From Neobacillus cucumis (GTDB lineage: Bacteria > Bacillota > Bacilli > Bacillales > Cytobacillaceae): 64,000 nt of DNA. The stretch spans positions 124,001-188,000 of the forward strand of contig NZ_PGVE01000035.1 of the NCBI RefSeq assembly GCF_002860255.1, given 5' to 3'. Below the pieces are notes generated by a model that saw nothing but the letters and a program-made list of their open reading frames with translations, searched no databases and was not told the origin of the DNA. Numbering within the stretch: the first letter of the stretch is position 1; each line of letters opens with the position of its first letter. This document shows, piece after piece, positions 33,493-42,899 of this stretch. A program made the position numbers and the translations under genes.

Positions 33493-35175
33493 GTGTCAAT
33501 AACTGCTTTAGATGGAAAACGTTTTGCCGAGATGGTGATTCAGGGTGCCAATCATTTGTCTTCAAATGCCAAAATGGTTGATGCATTAAACGTTTTTCCT
33601 GTACCCGACGGTGATACCGGGACCAATATGAATTTATCTATGACTTCCGGGGCAAAGGAAGTAAAAAATAATATTCAAGAACATATTGGAAAAGTTGGAA
33701 CTGCTTTATCAAAAGGGCTGCTCATGGGAGCACGCGGGAATTCAGGGGTCATTCTTTCTCAATTATTCCGAGGATTTTCAAAGGCAGTGGAGTCCAAAGC
33801 CGTCATTTCGGGAAAAGATTTTGCCTACGCCTTGGAAGCAGGAGTTGAAACCGCCTATAAGGCTGTAATGAAGCCTGTAGAGGGGACAATTTTAACAGTT
33901 GCAAAAGATTCTGCTAAGAGCGGCGTGGCTGCAGCTCAAAAGTCAGAAGATATTATTTATATTATGGAAGAAGTAGTAAAAGAAGCAAAGGCATCCCTTA
34001 AACGTACACCTGAATTACTACCTGTCTTAAAGGAAGTTGGCGTAGTTGATAGCGGCGGCCAAGGACTTGTGTTTGTATATGAAGGCTTTCTAGCTGAATT
34101 AAAGGGTGAGAGTCTGCCGGAATCTTCAGACTTACATCCAACGATGGCTGAATTAGTTAGTGCTGAGCACCATAAAAGTGTTCAAGGACACATCAGCACC
34201 GACGATATCGTCTTTGGTTATTGTACGGAATTCATGGTTCGATTTGAGCAGGAAAAAATCGCGAAACATCCGTTTAATGAAACGACCTTCCGTAACGATT
34301 TAAGTAACTACGGTGATTCTCTATTAGTGATCGCTGATGAAGACGTAGTTAAAGTCCACATTCACTCCGAACAGCCTGGAGAAGTGTTAACATATGGTCA
34401 GCGTTATGGAAATTTAATCAATATGAAAATTGAGAACATGCGTCAACAGCATTCTAATATTGTGGGTGAAACACACGCAGCACCAAAAGCTCAAGCAGAA
34501 ATAGCACCTAAGGAATTACAAGAATATGGAATTGTTACCGTATCAATGGGCTCAGGGATTGCGGAATTATTTAAAAGCATCGGGGCACATGCTGTAATCG
34601 AAGGCGGACAGACGATGAATCCAAGTACGGAGGATATCGTGAAAGCGGTTAAGGAAGTTCGTGCGAAAAAGGTATTCATTTTGCCGAACAACAAAAACAT
34701 CATTATGGCTGCAGAGCAAGCAAAAGATGTTGCGGAGGAAGAAATATATGTTATTCCTTCTAAGACGGTACCACAAGGACTTTCAGCTCTCTTAGCTTTC
34801 AACCCTGCTGCTGAGGTGGAAGAGAATGAAGCGGCGATGAAGGAAGCATTAAGTCATGTGAAAACCGGTCAAATTACCTTTGCTGTCCGCGATACTTCCA
34901 TTGATGGTTTAGAAATTGAAAAAGATGATTTCATGGGGATCTCTGAGGGTAAAATAGTCGTTAAGAACAAAGATAAAGGACAAGTGGCTGAAGATCTGTT
35001 AAACAAGATGCTTGATGAAGAATCTGAAATTTTAACGATTATCTTTGGTGAAGATGTGACGGAGGAAGAAGTTGCTAAGCTATCTTCTTTTGTTGAAGAG
35101 AATTATGAAGATGTTGAAATTGAAATTCACGATGGCGGACAACCATTATATTCATATATCTTTTCAATTGAATAA
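33493..35175 (+). CDS. fakA: FakA, fatty acid kinase ATP-binding subunit (YloV)
   Basis: DhaL-domain kinase that, with a fatty-acid-binding FakB (DegV family) partner, phosphorylates exogenous fatty acids for use in phospholipid synthesis. 560 residues from a GTG start with GGAGGAAAG upstream. The N-terminal DhaL domain has the nucleotide/metal site ALNVFPVPDGDTGTNM and GARGNSGVILSQ. A middle domain and a C-terminal DegV-like region (from about residue 330) follow. No fakB is in the window. Function is by family; the S. aureus enzyme is the characterised reference. Confidence 0.92.
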   Translation: MSITALDGKRFAEMVIQGANHLSSNAKMVDALNVFPVPDGDTGTNMNLSMTSGAKEVKNNIQEHIGKVGTALSKGLLMGARGNSGVILSQLFRGFSKAVESKAVISGKDFAYALEAGVETAYKAVMKPVEGTILTVAKDSAKSGVAAAQKSEDIIYIMEEVVKEAKASLKRTPELLPVLKEVGVVDSGGQGLVFVYEGFLAELKGESLPESSDLHPTMAELVSAEHHKSVQGHISTDDIVFGYCTEFMVRFEQEKIAKHPFNETTFRNDLSNYGDSLLVIADEDVVKVHIHSEQPGEVLTYGQRYGNLINMKIENMRQQHSNIVGETHAAPKAQAEIAPKELQEYGIVTVSMGSGIAELFKSIGAHAVIEGGQTMNPSTEDIVKAVKEVRAKKVFILPNNKNIIMAAEQAKDVAEEEIYVIPSKTVPQGLSALLAFNPAAEVEENEAAMKEALSHVKTGQITFAVRDTSIDGLEIEKDDFMGISEGKIVVKNKDKGQVAEDLLNKMLDEESEILTIIFGEDVTEEEVAKLSSFVEENYEDVEIEIHDGGQPLYSYIFSIE

Positions 35176-35189
35176 GGAAGAGCTAAAAT

Positions 35190-35226
35190 AGAAGGGGGGG
35201 CCTTTAGGTTTTTCCCTTCTTTTTTT
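35190..35226 (+). terminator. Terminator after fakA
   Basis: AGAAGGG (35190-35196) pairs with CCCTTCT (35214-35220), followed by a T-run. Confidence 0.75.
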
Positions 35227-35303
35227 GTGCTCTTAAGGATGAATCATTTTTCTTAAGGAACACGTATTATATCGATAGAACGGCACTAAGGGAGAGGTAC
35301 CTA

Positions 35304-35966
35304 ATGAAATATAGAAGTGTGTTCGATATCATTGGTCCAGTTATGATTGGGCCGTCCAGTTCACATACGGCAGGTGCCGCACGAATTGGGAGAGTTGCCA
35401 GAAGTCTATTTGGCAGAGAGCCAAAATGGGCAAATATTTCTTTATACGGCTCATTTGCTAAAACATATAAAGGACATGGTACAGACGTTGCTATTGTTGG
35501 CGGATTACTAGATTTTGATACAGATGATACAAGAATTATTCATGCGATAGATATTGCTAAACAAAAAGGAATGAAGCTTCGTTTTATTGAAGAAGATGCC
35601 GTTACAGACCACCCGAATACCGCAAGGGTCATTATGGGAGATCATAATGGTGAATTAGAATTGGTAGGAATTTCAATCGGCGGAGGGAAAATTGAAATCA
35701 TTGAATTAAACGGCTTTGAACTAAAGCTTTCTGGGAATCATCCAGCGATTTTAGTTGTTCACAATGATCGATTTGGTGCGATTGCCAGTGTGGCCAATAT
35801 TCTTGCTAAATACGAGTTAAATATAGGCCATATGGAAGTGGCTCGCAAAGATATTGGCAAGATGGCCCTTATGACAATTGAAGTAGATCAAAATATAGAT
35901 GATAAAATACTAATCGAACTAGAACAGCTTCCAAACATACTAAAAGTAACAAAAATTGTAGATTGA
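35304..35966 (+). CDS. sdaAB: SdaAB, L-serine dehydratase beta subunit
   Basis: Beta subunit of the iron-sulfur serine deaminase that turns L-serine into pyruvate and ammonia. 220 residues. The N-terminus has the family block FDIIGPVMIGPSSSHTAGA, and the C-terminal third (from about 148) is an ACT domain (ILVVHNDRFGAIASVANILA). GGGAGAGG precedes the ATG. The alpha subunit follows after a 64-base gap occupied by a repeat copy. Confidence 0.95.
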   Translation: MKYRSVFDIIGPVMIGPSSSHTAGAARIGRVARSLFGREPKWANISLYGSFAKTYKGHGTDVAIVGGLLDFDTDDTRIIHAIDIAKQKGMKLRFIEEDAVTDHPNTARVIMGDHNGELELVGISIGGGKIEIIELNGFELKLSGNHPAILVVHNDRFGAIASVANILAKYELNIGHMEVARKDIGKMALMTIEVDQNIDDKILIELEQLPNILKVTKIVD

Positions 35967-35969
35967 TAC

Positions 35970-36009
35970 GAAAAGCGGAAGCGCCCGTTTAGCGGCGCTG
36001 AGCTAGACA
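35970..36009 (+). repeat. Interspersed repeat, core GAAAAGCGGAAGC (copy 2)
   Basis: GAAAAGCGGAAGCGCC at 35970-35985, then AGCGCC/GGCGCT complementary arms (35980-35985 with 35994-35999) and AGCTAGACA at 36001-36009. It fills most of the gap between sdaAB and sdaAA. Compare 23257-23298 and 52992-53007. Confidence 0.65.
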
Positions 36010-36030
36010 AAACTGAGGGGAGGAATGTTT

Positions 36031-36915
36031 GTGTTTCGTAATGTTGCTGAATTATTGGAATTGGCCAACAGCCAAAATAAAAAAATATCTGAAATTATGA
36101 TTGAGCAGGAAGTGACAGTTACAGGACGTAAGAGAGAAGAAGTGCTTTCATTTATGGACCGAAACTTAACTGTAATGGAGCAGGCGGTAGAAAGAGGACT
36201 AAAAGGAGTGACCTCTCACTCTGGTTTAACTGGGGGTGACGCGGTTCTTTTACAAAAATACATTGAAAAAGGTAACTTTTTATCAGGTGAAACCATTCTT
36301 GATGCGGTAAGTAAAGCCGTTGCTACGAATGAAGTAAACGCAGCAATGGGGACTATTTGTGCAACTCCAACCGCAGGTTCTGCAGGAGTTGTTCCGGGAA
36401 CTTTATTTGCAGTTAAAAACAAGCTCAATCCAACAAGAGAGCAAATGATTTCGTTCCTGTTTACCTCTGGTGCCTTTGGGTTTGTTGTAGCCAATAATGC
36501 ATCCATCTCTGGGGCAGCCGGCGGCTGTCAAGCAGAGGTGGGTTCGGCAGCTGGTATGGCAGCAGCCGCCATCGTCGAAATGGCGGGTGGCACCCCAGCA
36601 CAATGTGCAGAGGCAATGGCCATAACACTAAAAAATATGCTTGGATTAGTCTGTGATCCTGTTGCTGGCCTTGTGGAGGTTCCATGTGTGAAGCGAAATG
36701 CAATGGGGGCAGCCAATGCCATGGTTGCCGCTGATATGGCATTAGCAGGAATTACTAGCCGTATTCCATGTGATGAAGTAATAGATGCGATGTATAGAAT
36801 CGGCCAATCGATGCCGACTGCTTTAAAAGAAACAGCGCAGGGAGGGTTGGCGGCTACACCGACAGGTCGTGCATTAGAATCAAAGATCTTCGGTATACCG
36901 CTCAAAGAAAAGTGA
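36031..36915 (+). CDS. sdaAA: SdaAA, L-serine dehydratase alpha subunit
   Basis: Catalytic 4Fe-4S subunit of serine deaminase. 294 residues. Candidate cluster cysteines lie in GTICATPTAGSAG, GGCQAEVGSAAG, LVCDPVAGLVE and VPCVKRN. I chose the GTG at 36031, which gives the family-like N-terminus MFRNVAELLE and an eight-base spacing from GGGGAGG; an ATG at 36025 is only two bases from that site. The stop overlaps the recG GTG start. Confidence 0.93.
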   Translation: MFRNVAELLELANSQNKKISEIMIEQEVTVTGRKREEVLSFMDRNLTVMEQAVERGLKGVTSHSGLTGGDAVLLQKYIEKGNFLSGETILDAVSKAVATNEVNAAMGTICATPTAGSAGVVPGTLFAVKNKLNPTREQMISFLFTSGAFGFVVANNASISGAAGGCQAEVGSAAGMAAAAIVEMAGGTPAQCAEAMAITLKNMLGLVCDPVAGLVEVPCVKRNAMGAANAMVAADMALAGITSRIPCDEVIDAMYRIGQSMPTALKETAQGGLAATPTGRALESKIFGIPLKEK

Positions 36916-38960
36916 GTATAGAACTAAATCAATCAATAACCGCGTTAAAAGGAATAGGGGAAGAAACGGCAGAATCCTTTGCGGAAATGAGGATATATAC
37001 AATTGGGGATTTATTAGAATACTTTCCGTATCGGTATGAAGACTACTCACTTAAAGATCTAACCGAAGTACAGCATGATGAGAAAGTGACAGTCGAAGGG
37101 AAGGTTCACAGTGAGCCTTCTCTTAACTATTTTGGGAGAAAGAAATCAAAGCTGACAATCCGGCTATTTGTTGGAGCATATCTGATAAAAGTCGTCTTCT
37201 TTAACCAGCCATATTTGAAAAATAAAATCAACATGAATGAAACCATTACGGTAACAGGAAAATGGGATGCGCATAGGCAAACAATTACAGCAAATGAAAT
37301 GCAAATAGGACATAACACGAAGGCAAACGCCTTTGAACCAGTGTATTCATTGAGGGGCAAAGTAACAACAAAAGGGATGCGAAAGTTTATCCATCTGGCT
37401 TTTCAACAATATGGAAAGTATATTGAAGAGACACTTCCAGAAACTTTTCTAAAGAAGTATCGACTTATGGGCAAACATGATGCATTAAAAATCATGCATT
37501 TTCCTAATAATCCGGAGGAAGTAAAACAAGCTAGAAGGCGTTTTGTCTATGAAGAATTTCTTTTGTTTCAGTTGAAAATGCAAGCATTAAGAAAGTTTGA
37601 ACGCGAACATTCTCCAGGAATAGAGCAAAAATATGACTTGGCGAAACTAATGGAACTGATCAATAGTCTTCCATTCCCATTAACAAATGCCCAAAAGAAG
37701 GTTGTTAATGAATTATTAGCAGATTTAAAATCACCCTATCACATGAATAGACTGCTCCAAGGGGACGTAGGCTCTGGTAAAACGGTTGTAGCAGCTATCG
37801 GGCTTTATGCTGCAGTAACCGCAGGCTATCAGGGGGCACTAATGGTGCCAACAGAAATATTAGCAGAGCAGCATGCAGAATCGTTAAAAAATTTATTAGA
37901 ACCTGTTAATGTACGATGCGAACTTTTAACAAGCTCCATAAAAGGTAAACAGCGACGTGAAATCCTTCAAGAATTAAAAGAAGGAAAGATAGATATCTTA
38001 ATTGGAACCCATGCACTGATCCAGGATGAGGTAACATTTCACAAGCTCGGCTTTGTAATCACAGATGAGCAGCACCGCTTCGGGGTGGAGCAGCGGAGGA
38101 TTTTACGAGAAAAGGGCGAAAATCCGGACGTCTTATTCATGACAGCAACTCCTATTCCTAGGACGCTTGCCATTACCGTTTTTGGTGAAATGGATGTTTC
38201 AATCATAGACGAAATGCCTGCCGGAAGAAAAACAATTGAGACTTATTGGGCAAAACCTGAAATGCTTGAACGTGTCTTGGGTTTTATTGAAAAAGAATTA
38301 ATGAAAGGCCATCAAGCCTATGTGATTTGTCCGTTAATTGAAGAGTCAGAGAAGCTGGATGTTCAAAACGCGATCGATGTTCATATGACTTTAAGCCACT
38401 TTTTTCAAGATCGTTTTACAGTTGGTCTTATGCACGGCCGTTTATCATCCGAAGAGAAAGAAACAGTAATGAAGGCGTTTAGTGAAAATAACGTTCAAGT
38501 TCTTGTTTCCACAACAGTTGTCGAGGTTGGGGTAAATGTGCCTAATGCGACAATGATGGTTATTTATGATGCTGAGCGCTTTGGTCTTTCCCAATTGCAT
38601 CAGCTGCGCGGTCGTGTGGGACGAGGAAGCGCTCAGTCCTACTGTATTCTGCTTGCAAGTCCAAAATCAGAAGTTGGCCAAGAAAGAATGCGGATTATGA
38701 CTGAAACTAACGATGGCTTTGTTTTAAGTGAGAAAGATTTAGAGCTAAGAGGACCAGGGGATTTTTTTGGGAGAAAACAAAGTGGAGTACCTGAGTTTAA
38801 GGTAGCTGATATGGTGCATGATTATCGTGCACTGGAAACAGCCAGAAGTGACGCAAGCATGCTGATAAGTTCAGAAGCTTTTTGGACAGACCCTGAATAT
38901 CAATACTTACGAGATAATATTAAAGAATCAGGCGTGTTAGAAGGGGAGAAACTTGATTAG
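36912..38960 (+). CDS. recG: RecG, ATP-dependent branched-DNA helicase
   Basis: Remodels stalled replication forks and Holliday junctions. 682 residues from a GTG that overlaps the sdaAA stop (GTGA). An N-terminal wedge/OB domain (about 50-160) contacts the DNA branch; then come the helicase motifs GDVGSGKTV, DEQH (DEQHRFGVEQR), MTATPIPRTLA and QLRGRVGRG. No strong ribosome binding site is visible, so translation may depend on coupling to sdaAA. The next gene is separated by a hairpin. Confidence 0.96.
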   Translation: MSIELNQSITALKGIGEETAESFAEMRIYTIGDLLEYFPYRYEDYSLKDLTEVQHDEKVTVEGKVHSEPSLNYFGRKKSKLTIRLFVGAYLIKVVFFNQPYLKNKINMNETITVTGKWDAHRQTITANEMQIGHNTKANAFEPVYSLRGKVTTKGMRKFIHLAFQQYGKYIEETLPETFLKKYRLMGKHDALKIMHFPNNPEEVKQARRRFVYEEFLLFQLKMQALRKFEREHSPGIEQKYDLAKLMELINSLPFPLTNAQKKVVNELLADLKSPYHMNRLLQGDVGSGKTVVAAIGLYAAVTAGYQGALMVPTEILAEQHAESLKNLLEPVNVRCELLTSSIKGKQRREILQELKEGKIDILIGTHALIQDEVTFHKLGFVITDEQHRFGVEQRRILREKGENPDVLFMTATPIPRTLAITVFGEMDVSIIDEMPAGRKTIETYWAKPEMLERVLGFIEKELMKGHQAYVICPLIEESEKLDVQNAIDVHMTLSHFFQDRFTVGLMHGRLSSEEKETVMKAFSENNVQVLVSTTVVEVGVNVPNATMMVIYDAERFGLSQLHQLRGRVGRGSAQSYCILLASPKSEVGQERMRIMTETNDGFVLSEKDLELRGPGDFFGRKQSGVPEFKVADMVHDYRALETARSDASMLISSEAFWTDPEYQYLRDNIKESGVLEGEKLD

Positions 38961-38999
38961 TCAATAAAGTTTTTGCTTAAACTAAAATAGCGTCTTTTT

Positions 39000-39045
39000 A
39001 GTGCCCGGTGACCCTATTCTTCTGTAGTAAACCGGGCACTTCTGA
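39000..39045 (+). terminator. GC-rich hairpin between recG and fapR
   Basis: AGTGCCCGGT (39000-39009) is perfectly complementary to ACCGGGCACT (39031-39040) around a 21-base loop. The following TTCTGATTTT is a weak T-tract, so termination is likely but not certain. It sits upstream of the fapR promoter. Confidence 0.6.
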
Positions 39046-39067
39046 TTTTCCAAAAATAAAATTAATC

Positions 39068-39096
39068 TTGCAATCTGCTTTTTTAAATTTTATACT
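39068..39096 (+). promoter_or_regulatory. Sigma-A promoter of fapR-plsX-fabD-fabG
   Basis: TTGCAA (39068-39073) and TATACT (39091-39096) are spaced by 17 bases. Predicted start near 39103 falls in the FapR operator. Confidence 0.8.
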
Positions 39097-39100
39097 ACTC

Positions 39101-39117
39101 TTAGTACCTAGTCATAA
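39101..39117 (+). promoter_or_regulatory. FapR operator
   Basis: TTAGTACCTAGTCATAA matches the FapR consensus (TTAGTACCTAGTCTTAA type) with at most one or two differences. It begins 4 bases after the -10 box, so bound FapR would block transcription start. Malonyl-CoA releases FapR in the characterised B. subtilis system. Confidence 0.88.
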
Positions 39118-39139
39118 GAGCTCGGACGGTGTGAAAATC

Positions 39140-39703
39140 ATGAGAAGAAGCAAAAAAGAGCGACAACAATTATTAACTTCTACCATAAAAGATAATCCTT
39201 TTATAACAGATGAAGAACTAGCGGAAAAATTTCAAGTTAGTGTTCAGACCATCCGTCTCGACCGCTTGGAGTTATCGATACCGGAACTTCGTGAACGAAT
39301 TAAAACTGTTGCGGAGAAACGTTTTGATGACGAAGTCCGCTCCTTACCATTAGAAGAAGTAATCGGTGAAATTATCCATATTGAACTAGACCAAAATGCC
39401 ATCTCTATTTTTGATGTAAAAAAAGAACATGTTTTTAAGCGTAATAATATTGCTCGAGGGCACCATGTTTTTGCACAGGCTAATTCACTTGCTGTTGCTG
39501 TCATTAATGACGAATTGGCTTTAACGGCCAAGGCAAATATTCAATTTAAACGATCTGTCAATTTAAATGAACGTGTAATTGCCAAAGCCAAGGTAACAAA
39601 AATAGATGATTCCGGAAGAACATCCGTAGAAGTAAAAAGTTTTGTCAATAATGAACTAGTTTTTACCGGAGATTTTGAAATGTATCGTTCGAAAAATAAT
39701 TAA
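39140..39703 (+). CDS. fapR: FapR, repressor of fatty acid and phospholipid synthesis
   Basis: Malonyl-CoA-responsive repressor of the fap regulon. 187 residues from the ATG at 39140, giving [10 protein letters not shown] as in B. subtilis FapR; in-frame extension further upstream runs through the promoter and operator and was rejected. The N-terminal DeoR-like helix-turn-helix ([21 protein letters not shown]) is followed by a hot-dog thioesterase-like domain that binds malonyl-CoA. The operator at 39101-39117 points to autoregulation, and the downstream plsX-fabD-fabG genes are the expected co-regulated targets. Confidence 0.96.
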   Translation: MRRSKKERQQLLTSTIKDNPFITDEELAEKFQVSVQTIRLDRLELSIPELRERIKTVAEKRFDDEVRSLPLEEVIGEIIHIELDQNAISIFDVKKEHVFKRNNIARGHHVFAQANSLAVAVINDELALTAKANIQFKRSVNLNERVIAKAKVTKIDDSGRTSVEVKSFVNNELVFTGDFEMYRSKNN

Positions 39704-39715
39704 GGGATGAGACAC

Positions 39716-40726
39716 ATGAAAATAGCAATCGATGCCATGGGCGGAGATCATGCCCCAAAAGAAATTGTATTAGGTGCAATGAAGGCTGTTCAGTCCTTTT
39801 CTGATATACATATTACCCTTGTGGGGGACGAAAAACAAATCAAGGAAACACTTACGAGTCACGAAAGAATATCTATTTTACATACAACGGAAGTTATACT
39901 TGGAACGGATGAACCAGTAAGAGCTGTTCGCCGTAAAAAAGATGCCTCCATGGTTCTAGCAGCAAAACAAGTTACCGATGGCTTAGCTGACGCCTGTATC
40001 TCAGCAGGGAATACAGGTGCATTAATGGCGGCTGGACTATTTGTTGTAGGACGCATTGAAGGAATCGATCGGCCTGCGCTTGCACCTACACTTCCAACCA
40101 TTGGCGGAGAGGGCTTTCTTCTTCTCGATGTGGGAGCAAATGCCGATGCAAAGCCTGAACATTTAGTTCAATTTGCCATCATGGGTTCCATTTATAGTGA
40201 AAAGGTTAGAGGTTTGAAAAATCCAAGAGTGGGGCTTCTAAATATTGGTACGGAAGAAAAGAAAGGTAATGAACTGACCAAAAGTGCGTTTACTCTATTG
40301 AAAAATAGTAATTTGAATTTTGTTGGAAATGTCGAGGCACGGGATTTACTCGAAGGTGTGGCAGACGTTGTGGTGACCGATGGATTTACCGGTAATATGG
40401 TGTTGAAAACACTTGAAGGCACCGCCCTATCGATGTTTAAAATGCTAAAAACTGCGTTAATGAGCAGTTTTACAAGTAAACTGGCTGCAGCCGTCTTAAA
40501 ACCAAACCTAATGAAATTGAAAAATACAATGGATTATTCAGAGTATGGCGGTGCCGCTCTTTTTGGACTAAAAGCACCGGTCATTAAGGCACATGGTTCA
40601 TCCAACGCCCAAGCTATTTATAGTGCAATCAGGCAGACAAGGGAAATGGTAGGTAACGATGTTGTCCAATTAATTCATAAAGCAGTAGAAGAGTCAGATT
40701 CAGATTCAGTAAAATTAGAACAATAG
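39716..40726 (+). CDS. plsX: PlsX, phosphate acyltransferase
   Basis: Makes acyl-phosphate from acyl-ACP for the PlsY step of phosphatidic acid synthesis; peripheral membrane enzyme. 336 residues. Conserved N-terminus [12 protein letters not shown], and later [12 protein letters not shown] and [18 protein letters not shown] use the ATG at 39716; an ATG at 39707 lies inside the AAGGGATGAG ribosome binding site. It follows fapR by 12 bases. Confidence 0.95.
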   Translation: MKIAIDAMGGDHAPKEIVLGAMKAVQSFSDIHITLVGDEKQIKETLTSHERISILHTTEVILGTDEPVRAVRRKKDASMVLAAKQVTDGLADACISAGNTGALMAAGLFVVGRIEGIDRPALAPTLPTIGGEGFLLLDVGANADAKPEHLVQFAIMGSIYSEKVRGLKNPRVGLLNIGTEEKKGNELTKSAFTLLKNSNLNFVGNVEARDLLEGVADVVVTDGFTGNMVLKTLEGTALSMFKMLKTALMSSFTSKLAAAVLKPNLMKLKNTMDYSEYGGAALFGLKAPVIKAHGSSNAQAIYSAIRQTREMVGNDVVQLIHKAVEESDSDSVKLEQ

Positions 40727-40736
40727 AGGTGTTAAT

Positions 40737-41684
40737 ATGAGTAAAATAGCTTTTGTTTTTCCTGGTCAAGGCTCACAAACGGTAGGAATGGGGAAAGAGT
40801 TAGCAGAAAAACACCCTGACATTATGGATTATTTTTCAAAAGCAGATAAAAAGCTAAATGTACCTTTATCTGAGCTAATCTTTGAAGGTCCAAAAGAAGA
40901 GTTGACGTTGACGTATAATACACAGCCGGCATTGTTAACAACGAGTATCGCTATCTTAGACTACTTTCAACGTTCTGGCATTAAGGCTGATTTTGTTGCA
41001 GGGCACAGCTTAGGAGAATATACGGCTCTGGTTGCAGCAGGGGTACTATCTTTTGAAGATGGGGTTTACGCTGTTCGCAAACGGGGAGAGTTTATGGAAC
41101 ATGCTGTTCCTAATGGTGAGGGTTCAATGGCCGCTGTTTTAGGATTAGATCGTGATGCGCTTCAAAAAGTGACAGATGAAGTGAATGAAACGGGTTTCCC
41201 TGTTTCCTTAGCAAATTTAAACTGTCCTGGTCAAATTGTTATTTCCGGTTCAAGGGAAGGCGTACAAAATGCTGGTGCTAAGGCAAAAGAAGCAGGCGCT
41301 AAAAGAGTATTGCCTCTAGAGGTAAGCGGACCGTTCCATTCAGCATTAATGAAACCGGCAGCGAATCAATTACGTGAAGTTCTAGATCAAATAGAAATGA
41401 AGGATGCCGAAATCCCAGTGATTGCAAACGTTACGGCAGAACCAATTAGTGCAAATTTAGACATTAAAGATAAATTAATAGAACAACTTTACTCTCCGGT
41501 ACTATGGGAAGATTCCGTAGCAAAAATGATCAGCCTTGGGGTTGATACATTCATTGAAATTGGCCCTGGTAAAGTACTATCAGGATTAATCAAGAAAATT
41601 GATAAGACTGTTAAAACTTATTCAGTGTCGGATGAGGAAAGCGCTCAGACTGTATTAGACGCCTTAAAGGAGGAAAAACTATGA
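40737..41684 (+). CDS. fabD: FabD, malonyl-CoA:ACP transacylase
   Basis: Loads malonyl groups on acyl carrier protein. 315 residues. FVFPGQGSQ opens the protein, the nucleophile Ser lies in [10 protein letters not shown] near residue 90, and the catalytic His in GPFHSALM near 200. AGAGGTG precedes the ATG. The 3' end overlaps fabG by four bases and carries its GGAGG ribosome binding site. Confidence 0.96.
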   Translation: MSKIAFVFPGQGSQTVGMGKELAEKHPDIMDYFSKADKKLNVPLSELIFEGPKEELTLTYNTQPALLTTSIAILDYFQRSGIKADFVAGHSLGEYTALVAAGVLSFEDGVYAVRKRGEFMEHAVPNGEGSMAAVLGLDRDALQKVTDEVNETGFPVSLANLNCPGQIVISGSREGVQNAGAKAKEAGAKRVLPLEVSGPFHSALMKPAANQLREVLDQIEMKDAEIPVIANVTAEPISANLDIKDKLIEQLYSPVLWEDSVAKMISLGVDTFIEIGPGKVLSGLIKKIDKTVKTYSVSDEESAQTVLDALKEEKL

Positions 41685-42424
41685 TTTTAGATGGGAAAAC
41701 AGCTCTTGTTACGGGTGCATCCCGAGGAATCGGCAGAGAAATTGCTTTAGAATTAGCAAGACAAGGTGCTAATGTTGCAGTAAATTTTTCCGGCAGTGAA
41801 GCAAAAGCAAATGAGGTTGTGGATGAAATTAAGGCTCTTGGCAGAGATGCTTTTGCGGTAAAATGTAACGTTGCAGATTCTGAAGAAGTGACGGAAATGG
41901 TAAAAGCAGCTGTAGACCGTTTCGGAAGACTAGACATTCTCGTTAATAACGCTGGTATTACAAGAGATAATTTATTAATGAGAATGAAGGAAGAGGAATG
42001 GGATGATGTAATCAATACCAACCTAAAAGGTGTATTCCTCTGTACAAAAGCTGTGACAAGACAAATGATGAAGCAGCGAGTTGGCCGGATTATTAATATT
42101 GCCTCTGTTGTCGGTGTAAGCGGAAATCCAGGTCAAGTCAACTATGTGGCAGCAAAAGCTGGAGTCATTGGCTTAACGAAAACAACAGCCAAAGAATTGG
42201 CATCACGCAATATCACAGTAAATGCTATCGCTCCTGGCTTTATCACCACTGACATGACAGATAAATTATCTGAAGAAGTAAAGTCAGAAATGTTAAAACA
42301 AATTCCTTTAGCTCGATTAGGGGAGCCTAAGGATATAGCTAAAATAACCGCCTTTATCGCATCTGATGATGCATCGTATATCACTGGTCAGACGCTCCAT
42401 GTTAATGGCGGCATGGTGATGTGA
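41681..42424 (+). CDS. fabG: FabG, 3-oxoacyl-ACP reductase
   Basis: NADPH-dependent short-chain dehydrogenase for the first reduction in fatty acid elongation. 247 residues. Cofactor motif [10 protein letters not shown] at residues 11-20, NNAG near 88, and the catalytic Ser-Tyr-Lys as NIASVVG and YVAAKAG. It overlaps the fabD stop. It is followed by a 70-base gap with a candidate internal promoter for acpP. Confidence 0.96.
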   Translation: MILDGKTALVTGASRGIGREIALELARQGANVAVNFSGSEAKANEVVDEIKALGRDAFAVKCNVADSEEVTEMVKAAVDRFGRLDILVNNAGITRDNLLMRMKEEEWDDVINTNLKGVFLCTKAVTRQMMKQRVGRIINIASVVGVSGNPGQVNYVAAKAGVIGLTKTTAKELASRNITVNAIAPGFITTDMTDKLSEEVKSEMLKQIPLARLGEPKDIAKITAFIASDDASYITGQTLHVNGGMVM

Positions 42425-42442
42425 AAATAATTTTATTTTAGA

Positions 42443-42471
42443 TTTATCTTTTTAATGAAATACTCTATAAT
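42443..42471 (+). promoter_or_regulatory. Candidate promoter for acpP
   Basis: TATAAT at 42466-42471 is perfect, but the -35 at 17 bases (TTTATC, 42443-42448) is weak. A separate acpP promoter is plausible because ACP is needed in large amounts. Confidence 0.45.
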
Positions 42472-42494
42472 AGCTTGAGGGGAGGTGAACAAGT

Positions 42495-42728
42495 ATGGCA
42501 GAGGTATTAGAACGTGTTACAAAAATCATCGTTGACCGTTTAGGTGTTGATGAGTCTCAAGTTAAGCTTGAAGCTTCATTTAAAGATGATCTTGGCGCTG
42601 ATTCCCTTGACGTAGTTGAACTAGTAATGGAATTAGAAGATGAGTTCGATATGGAAATTTCTGACGATGATGCTGAAAAAATCAGTACAGTTGGTGATGC
42701 TGTTAATTACATAAATAGCAGTAAATAA
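42495..42728 (+). CDS. acpP: Acyl carrier protein
   Basis: 77-residue acidic carrier of acyl chains in fatty acid synthesis. The 4'-phosphopantetheine attachment Ser is residue 37 in [13 protein letters not shown]. Strong GGGGAGGTGAAC ribosome binding site. It ends the lipid gene cluster and is followed by a strong terminator. Confidence 0.97.
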   Translation: MAEVLERVTKIIVDRLGVDESQVKLEASFKDDLGADSLDVVELVMELEDEFDMEISDDDAEKISTVGDAVNYINSSK

Positions 42729-42746
42729 TCCCGTTAGATTTATTCA

Positions 42747-42776
42747 AAAGCTCCGTTTGCAAACGGAGCTTTATTC
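42747..42776 (+). terminator. Terminator after acpP
   Basis: Twelve-base perfect arms AAAGCTCCGTTT (42747-42758) and AAACGGAGCTTT (42761-42772) around a two-base loop (in practice a few inner bases open), followed by ATTCT. Confidence 0.85.
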
Positions 42777-42786
42777 TGTATGATAG

Positions 42787-42825
42787 AACTTGGCAGTGAA
42801 CTTGGCAAAACTATCTGCCAAGTTT
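42787..42825 (+). repeat. Tandem AACTTGGCA with shared complement
   Basis: AACTTGGCA occurs at 42787-42795 and 42799-42807; TGCCAAGTT at 42816-42824 can pair with either, giving two mutually exclusive hairpins. It lies between the acpP terminator and rnc. No good T-run follows, so it is not a standard terminator. Confidence 0.5.
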
Positions 42826-42899
42826 CTTTGCGTTTTCATAAAAACTTTTTTAAACTCTTAGTAAGTAGTTTGTAAATTAAATGCAAGGTGGAGAAATTC

